Shown here piece by piece: positions 5,467-9,316 of a stretch of DNA of 9,316 nt (position 1 is the stretch's first letter; each line of letters begins with the position of its first letter). Origin of the DNA: a bacterium (GTDB lineage: Bacteria > Patescibacteriota > Doudnabacteria > UBA920); contig JAJYJE010000024.1 of the NCBI GenBank assembly GCA_021789715.1, forward strand, positions 1 to 9,316, given 5' to 3'. Below the pieces are notes generated by a model. It ran no database searches, was not told the DNA's origin, and saw only the letters and a list, made by a program, of their open reading frames with translations. The position numbers and the translations under genes are program-made.

Positions 5467-6102
5467 TTAATTTACCAATTCGCTGCTATCAGGATTTATT
5501 TCAACCGGCTCCGGATTTATTTTTGATTTGCCGATTTTAAATAAAATATATTTTTTTAATACCAACCTGGCCCGATGAAGCCTGGCTTTTACCGTTTTTT
5601 CCGACAACCCGGTTTTCCCGGAAATCTCTTTCATGGACAAACCTTCGACAAAACTTAACCGGGCAACCTCGCGCAGCGTCTCCGACAACCGCTTGATTCC
5701 GTCTCTTACCATAGCGCGCTCTTCCTCGTCATAGGGCGATTCCCGCTCTTCAACCGCAAAATCACGGTTGTTAAATTGATCGGTCAGGCGCGATGACGCT
5801 GTTCGAAAATGGCCCTTAACCACGTTAACGGCAATTCTGCTAAGCCACGCTTCAAACGGGCCTGTTCCATTAAAACTGCCCAAATGCTTTAAAGCTAGCA
5901 GGTAAGCCTCATGCGCGAAATTTTCCGCTTCCGCGGCATGGGAACCGCGCAATTGCGATTGTGTTACTCTCAGCAAAAAATTTCTTACCTGCGCCGCCCT
6001 TTCTTTTGAGGTCACATCTTCGGGGCGAAGGCCGCCTCGCGCCGCCTCAGCCGCTGAAAAACCCGTTTCTTTCTCCTCCGGTTGGGGGTATTCTAAAGTC
6101 AT
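5467..6102 (-). CDS. ECF-like sigma-70 family RNA polymerase sigma factor
   Basis: 211 aa from ATG 6102 (MTLEYPQPEE). An upstream ATG at 6141 would overlap the previous gene by 38 nt and is less likely. Only two sigma domains are seen: region 2 (about residues 38-103, with the core-binding and -10 recognition helix FEAWLSRIAVNVVKGHFR) and region 4 (about 135-187, with LREVARLSFVEGLSMKEI and the helix-turn-helix LSEKTVKARLHRARLVLKK). The absence of regions 1 and 3 is typical of extracytoplasmic-function (group 4) sigma factors. It directs RNA polymerase to alternative promoters, usually under an anti-sigma factor. The linker (104-134) is acidic and the last 20 residues are polar. No zinc-finger anti-sigma (ZAS) gene is present; its partner may be the membrane winged-helix protein encoded 1 nt upstream. 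The target promoters are unknown. Confidence 0.93.
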   Translation of the reverse strand: MTLEYPQPEEKETGFSAAEAARGGLRPEDVTSKERAAQVRNFLLRVTQSQLRGSHAAEAENFAHEAYLLALKHLGSFNGTGPFEAWLSRIAVNVVKGHFRTASSRLTDQFNNRDFAVEERESPYDEEERAMVRDGIKRLSETLREVARLSFVEGLSMKEISGKTGLSEKTVKARLHRARLVLKKYILFKIGKSKINPEPVEINPDSSELVN

Positions 6103-6103
6103 T

Positions 6104-6406
6104 TTATAAAAGGTTAAATTTTGATTGATCGTCAAGAACAAAAAAATTGGCGCGGCCGGATTCGCGGATAAGGCCCCTGGTTGCTAACTGCCCGAGATAT
6201 TGTCCGGCAACGCCCATATCCACGCCTAAAATTTTCGCCACGTCCGCATCGGATAAGCCTTCGGGATGTTCAATAAACCTGCCGTATATCGCCTCCAGAA
6301 GATCGCGGTCGCTTTTGGCGGCAGCCTTCTGGCGCCGCCGCAGAAATAAAACCAACGCCGCACCTATGCTGACCCACACTACAACAAGAGTAATTTCTAT
6401 GGCCAT
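6104..6406 (-). CDS. Membrane-anchored winged-helix protein, candidate sigma regulator
   Basis: 100 aa from ATG 6406 (MAIEITLVVVWVSIG); a GTG three codons upstream (6415) is possible. Residues 4-22 form one transmembrane helix followed by RRR, which by the positive-inside rule places the C-terminal part in the cytoplasm. Residues about 35-95 look like a winged helix-turn-helix domain (LSDADVAKILGVDMGVAGQY, then a wing-like GLIRESGRANFFVL). The stop is one nucleotide from the sigma factor start, so the two are tightly co-transcribed and probably translationally coupled. No anti-sigma zinc finger or receptor domain is visible. It could hold or release the sigma factor at the membrane, or bind DNA itself. 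This function is inferred from gene order and architecture only; I know no named family for it. Confidence 0.75.
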   Translation of the reverse strand: MAIEITLVVVWVSIGAALVLFLRRRQKAAAKSDRDLLEAIYGRFIEHPEGLSDADVAKILGVDMGVAGQYLGQLATRGLIRESGRANFFVLDDQSKFNLL

Positions 6407-6458
6407 ATTTTCCACACCAATACGTAATAAGGCCTTAAATGGGCTCTTGCTTGCTATT

Positions 6459-6487
6459 ATAATACGATAACCAAGGACTTAGGACAA
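6459..6487 (-). promoter_or_regulatory. Promoter of the wHTH/sigma operon
   Basis: On the minus strand TTGTCC (6482-6487) and TATTAT (6459-6464) have a 17-nt spacer. A perfect TATAAT (6456-6461) overlaps the -10 box but with a 20-nt spacer. The predicted start is about 45-50 nt upstream of the ATG at 6406. No ECF-style AAC-type -35 box was noted, so autoregulation by the sigma factor is not shown. The remaining spacer, 6488-6660, has no gene and no convincing terminator for zwf; only a weak 6-bp hairpin sits at 6600-6616. Confidence 0.5.
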
Positions 6488-6660
6488 ATCCAAAAATTTG
6501 GGGACAATTGAGTATGCGCCGTATTAGCTACCCATCTGGCTTATCCCCGCATACAGGAAGCAACCTAACCGCAAGGCAAATAATCGGGCAGGACCGGCAT
6601 AAGTTTATACAACTTAGCGCATAAAATAAAACATCGTTGGCAATACTTCGATTATAGCAG

Positions 6661-8121
6661 TTACCTTGTCCGCCACTCTCTTCCGTCGTTTTCCATCAGT
6701 TTGCCGGCTTCCTCCGGTCCATGGCTGCCCTTCTTGTAACGGTCCAGGGGAATTGCCGCCATGCTGCCGGCTACGGTATCTATAAATTTCCAGGCCGCTT
6801 CAATCTCATCGCTGCGAATAAACAAACGCTGGTCGCCTTCCAAAAAATCCAAAAGCAGCCGCTCGTAGGCCGAAGGAATTTCGGACATAAAAGCCTTATT
6901 GTAGCCGAACTCATAATCGCCGCGGTGGAGATTAATGCCAAACCCCGGCACTTTGTTGTTAAGCAGCAGGTGGACGGATTCGTCCGGCTGGATGCGGAAT
7001 GTCAAAATATTCGGAGCGCAATCGCGGAAAATGCAGCGGTCCGGCTCCTTAAAATGCACGGACACCTCGGCGAGCTTTTTATTAAGCGCCTTGCCCGTAC
7101 GCAGATAAATTGGCATGCCCTGCCAGCGCGGAGCATCAATAAAAACTTTGAGCGCTATATAGGTTTCGGTCTCGCTGGAATGCCCAGCATCTTTTGCGTA
7201 ACCCTCGTATTGGGCACGCACAGCGCCGCCGCGGGCAGCCGCGCCATTATAGGGCCGCAGCGCCTGCAGAATCTTAACCTTTTGATCGCGAATGTGCTCG
7301 GCCGCCAAGTCCTGGGGCTGATCCATTGTCACGAGCGCCAACATCTGCAGAATGTGGTTCTGCACGAAATCCCTGAGCGCTCCGGTCTGGTCGTAATATT
7401 CGGCCCGGACTGCTGCCGTATCCTTCTCCAGCACGCTGATCTCTATATGGTCAATATTATCCTTGTTCCAGAGCGGCTCAAAAATAAAATTGGCAAACCG
7501 AGCTACCATTAAATTCTGGACGGTTTCTTTCCCCATGTAATGGTCAATGCGGTAAATTTGATCCTCGGAAAAATATTTGAGCAGCAGCCGGTTTAAATCG
7601 CGCGCCGAAGCCAGATTAAAACCGAACGGTTTTTCCACAAGCACCCGGACCTGGCGCTGGTGGCTCCGGCATGACATAAGCAAACCCGATTCCTTCAGGA
7701 CGCGGGCAATGGACGCGAACAACTGCGGGCTGGTGGCAAAATAATAGAGGCGGTTATAACAGATATGGCGCGGCTGTTCCCTATCGGACATCTGCCGAGC
7801 CAGCGGCTCAAAACTCTTTGGGTCGCCAAAATCGCCTTTATAGTAGCTTAGGATTTTCAGGAACGATTGTTTTTGCGCTGGTTTAAATTTTTTGATTATA
7901 CTGGATTTTTTTATGATAAAATCCAAATACTTTTTGGCGTCAAAATCCCGCCGCCCGACGCAGACCAAATGGAAATCTTTGGGCAACAGTTTTTCCTGGT
8001 GCATATGCAAAAGCGCCGGCAGCAGGTAATCGGCCGAAAGGTCCCCGGTGGCCCCGAAAATAGTCAGAACGGTCGGAGGCAGGTCTCTGTCCAGGTGATG
8101 GATGTCTGCTATGGATTTCAT
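6661..8121 (-). CDS. zwf: Glucose-6-phosphate 1-dehydrogenase
   Basis: 486 aa, the normal length for the bacterial enzyme (EC 1.1.1.49 or 1.1.1.363). It oxidises glucose 6-phosphate to 6-phosphogluconolactone with NADP+ or NAD+, the first step of the oxidative pentose phosphate pathway, in the cytoplasm. The Rossmann dinucleotide motif is IFGATGDLS (21-29), where the family usually has GASGDLA. VEKPFG (162-167) and the active-site signature RIDHYMGKE (191-199) bind the sugar phosphate, and the catalytic His region is GALRDFVQNH (247-256). The C-terminal domain motifs (GYAKDAGHSSETETY, LRTGKALNKK) are all present, so the protein should be active. There is no adjacent pgl or gnd, so pathway partners must lie elsewhere or be missing. 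The start ATG 8121 has only a weak Shine-Dalgarno site. The spacer upstream holds a large inverted repeat that may control it. Confidence 0.96.
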   Translation of the reverse strand: MKSIADIHHLDRDLPPTVLTIFGATGDLSADYLLPALLHMHQEKLLPKDFHLVCVGRRDFDAKKYLDFIIKKSSIIKKFKPAQKQSFLKILSYYKGDFGDPKSFEPLARQMSDREQPRHICYNRLYYFATSPQLFASIARVLKESGLLMSCRSHQRQVRVLVEKPFGFNLASARDLNRLLLKYFSEDQIYRIDHYMGKETVQNLMVARFANFIFEPLWNKDNIDHIEISVLEKDTAAVRAEYYDQTGALRDFVQNHILQMLALVTMDQPQDLAAEHIRDQKVKILQALRPYNGAAARGGAVRAQYEGYAKDAGHSSETETYIALKVFIDAPRWQGMPIYLRTGKALNKKLAEVSVHFKEPDRCIFRDCAPNILTFRIQPDESVHLLLNNKVPGFGINLHRGDYEFGYNKAFMSEIPSAYERLLLDFLEGDQRLFIRSDEIEAAWKFIDTVAGSMAAIPLDRYKKGSHGPEEAGKLMENDGREWRTR

Positions 8122-8183
8122 AGAAAACTACCAGGCAAAAATATTAAAAATCAATTATGGCGGCTACTCCTCAGAGGGCAGGG

Positions 8184-8258
8184 AAATTGAATAAGATTTA
8201 AAGATTGATCAAAATTAAGGTTATCCTAATGTTAATCTTGATCAATCTTGTTCAATTT
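8184..8258. repeat. Large imperfect inverted repeat, operator-like, between divergent genes
   Basis: GATTGATCAAAATTAA (8203-8218) and TTAATCTTGATCAATC (8232-8247) are 16-nt inverted arms with one mismatch and a 13-nt loop. Outside them AAATTGAA (8184-8191) and TTCAATTT (8251-8258) are again perfect inverted arms. The self-complementary octamer TTGATCAA occurs at 8205 and 8238, 33 bp apart (about three helical turns), and a one-mismatch copy TTGTTCAA at 8248. The site lies about 60-140 bp from the zwf start and 80-155 bp from the DUF2061 start. It could be a regulator-binding array or an AT-rich RNA hairpin. Confidence 0.65.
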
Positions 8259-8339
8259 CGCCCAATATGGATAACTATACCACCTATGGCGGGATACTGA
8301 CAATCGTGTATACTAAAAGAAAGCATTTAACTGAATTTC

Positions 8340-8573
8340 ATGAGCTATTACGAACACCATAAACGTTCATTCGCCAAAACCATCAATTTTCAAATCCTGG
8401 TCATTGTTTCCGACCTGATTGTCGTATTGCTGATAACCCACCAGCCCATTACGACCTTAAGCATCATTTTTTTCTCCAACCTTGTCAGCGCCGTGATCTA
8501 CTTTTTCCACGAACGGGTATGGAACCGGATCCACTGGGGCAAAGCGCACGTGGAGATAGATTTGCCGAAATAG
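8340..8573 (+). CDS. DUF2061 family small membrane protein
   Basis: 77 aa. The sequence matches the pattern of DUF2061 predicted membrane proteins: a basic N-terminus with KRSFAKTINFQI, two transmembrane helices (about residues 17-34 and 38-56), and the family ending FFHERVWNRIHWG (about 55-67). The biochemical function of the family is unknown. It is divergent from zwf and convergent with the AI-2E transporter gene. There is no Shine-Dalgarno site; a TATACT hexamer at 8309-8314, without a clear -35 box, may be its -10 element. The shared upstream inverted repeat suggests possible joint control with zwf, which is only an inference. Confidence 0.88.
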   Translation: MSYYEHHKRSFAKTINFQILVIVSDLIVVLLITHQPITTLSIIFFSNLVSAVIYFFHERVWNRIHWGKAHVEIDLPK

Positions 8574-8584
8574 AACCATACAGG

Positions 8585-8656
8585 CCGCAGCCCATTGGCG
8601 CATCAGCCAGTCAGCCCATCAGCGCTGGCCGGCTTATATCCTGTATCCTGACTGGC
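8585..8656. repeat. Short-repeat-rich spacer between convergent genes
   Basis: The 89-bp spacer is made of short related pieces. GCCAGTCAG (8606-8614) and CTGACTGGC (8648-8656) are perfect 9-bp inverted arms. AGCCCAT occurs twice, with CATCAG nearby in both cases. On the minus strand CAGGATA is repeated in tandem (CAGGATACAGGATA) and GGCTGA recurs. The 9-bp stem might end one or both transcripts, but it lacks a T-tract. Confidence 0.5.
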
Positions 8657-8662
8657 CGACTG

Positions 8663-9316
8663 CTAAATTTGCTTCTGTATTGAATTGGGCTTTCTTATTT
8701 CTGTCCGATAAATTTCCAACAGTGCCATAAAAATCGCGGCAAAAACCGGCCCAAGCAGAAGCCCAAGCACCCCGAATTCCACCACGCCGCCTAAAATGGC
8801 GAATATCGTGAGCAGCGGATGAAGCCGCACGCGCGAACTGACCAGCTTGGCGGCCAAAATATTGTCAATAAGCAAGACCGAAGCCCAAGCCCACAATGCC
8901 AAGCCGACCGCTTCTCCCGTGTGGCCGCTAAAATACAAATAAATGACGGCCGGCAGCCAAACCAAGGACGTGCCGAACGTCGGCACGAACGCGGCTACAA
9001 ACATTACGCAGGCCCACAGCAGGGCGTTAGGCAGGCCAAAAATCCAAAAACCGGCGAAGGCCGCGGTGGAAATGGCAAGTACCACCAAAAACTGCCCCCT
9101 CACTACCCCGCTCACCGCGCGGGACAGCTTGTTGAACAAAATGTTTTCGTTAGCTTGGGATAGCGGCAGCAGGTCGGACAAGGCCTGTTTTATTTTTTCA
9201 CCGTCACGCAGCAGAAAGAAAATACTGAACGCGGCTACGACCAAGGAGCCCAAAAACCAGCCCAAAGAAGACAGCAAGCCAGAAAACCAGCCCAGCGACT
9301 GGTTGCCGAGATCGGA
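8663..9316 (-). CDS. AI-2E family transporter (PerM-like permease), 5' end outside window
   Basis: The frame is open to the right edge, giving at least 217 residues. A TTG at 9277 is an internal codon rather than the start, since the same frame continues upstream as DLGNQSLGWFSGL. The C-terminal half of an AI-2E/UPF0118 integral membrane protein is visible: several hydrophobic helices, the cytoplasmic FFLLRDGEKIKQAL segment and the family signature near the end, PLLTIFAILGGVVEFGVLGL followed by LLGPVFAAIFMALLEIY. Full-length members are about 350 aa with some eight membrane segments, so around 130 residues are missing. Named after the E. coli AI-2 exporter TqsA, most members have unknown substrates; some act as Na+/H+ antiporters. 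The TAG at 8663 ends a short basic tail. Confidence 0.92.
   Translation of the reverse strand, partial: SDLGNQSLGWFSGLLSSLGWFLGSLVVAAFSIFFLLRDGEKIKQALSDLLPLSQANENILFNKLSRAVSGVVRGQFLVVLAISTAAFAGFWIFGLPNALLWACVMFVAAFVPTFGTSLVWLPAVIYLYFSGHTGEAVGLALWAWASVLLIDNILAAKLVSSRVRLHPLLTIFAILGGVVEFGVLGLLLGPVFAAIFMALLEIYRTEIRKPNSIQKQI

Noticed and set aside
6499..6550. tRNA-like element on the minus strand: GGGGATA pairs with TGTCCCC (one wobble), with a D-arm-like AGATGGGTAGCT in between
   Set aside because: Only about 50 nt long, with no anticodon stem, no T-arm and no TTCGA-type loop. It could be a chance hairpin or a tRNA relic.
6721..7512. 263-codon plus-strand frame opposite zwf
   Set aside because: zwf is unambiguous on the other strand with the active-site signature; the antisense product has no recognisable features.

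Overview
The window looks like a piece of a small bacterial chromosome, most probably from the Candidate Phyla Radiation (Patescibacteria, Parcubacteria-like), but that placement is an inference from style rather than from a marker gene. The clues are short uncharacterised proteins, weak or absent Shine-Dalgarno sites on most genes, AT-rich spacers between roughly 50% GC genes, and a mix of RadC, UbiE-like methyltransferase, DUF2061, AI-2E-type permease and stand-alone glucose-6-phosphate dehydrogenase genes. TAA, TAG and TGA all end genes here, so the UGA-glycine code of Gracilibacteria/Absconditabacteria does not apply.

Layout. Left part (1-2030): the first codons of a gene leaving the window, a secreted protein of unknown function, and a two-gene operon of small soluble helical proteins that share a motif, all on the minus strand and separated by intrinsic terminators. 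Positions 1750-2030 hold no intact long gene but contain a coding-like, frameshifted remnant. Middle-left (2031-3700): radC, with a frameshift in a T7 run, and a class I SAM methyltransferase split by an in-frame TAA, both minus strand. Middle (3700-5460): a divergent promoter region with a perfect consensus promoter, a 125-nt leader carrying a terminator-like hairpin, and a RhlE-type DEAD-box RNA helicase on the plus strand, closed by a strong bidirectional terminator. Middle-right (5467-6490): a minus-strand operon of a membrane-anchored winged-helix protein followed 1 nt later by an ECF-like sigma factor. Right (6661-9316): zwf (minus), a divergent spacer with a large inverted repeat, a DUF2061 membrane protein (plus), and the C-terminal part of an AI-2E family transporter (minus) that runs off the window.

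How the genes work together: this is mostly housekeeping and regulation, not a recognisable mobile island or defence locus; no CRISPR array, insertion sequence or convincing tRNA was seen. The most original candidates are the sigma factor/membrane winged-helix pair, the possible attenuator ahead of the helicase, the operator-like inverted repeat between zwf and DUF2061, and a cluster of three broken reading frames between 1850 and 3700, which may be gene decay, recoding or sequence error.
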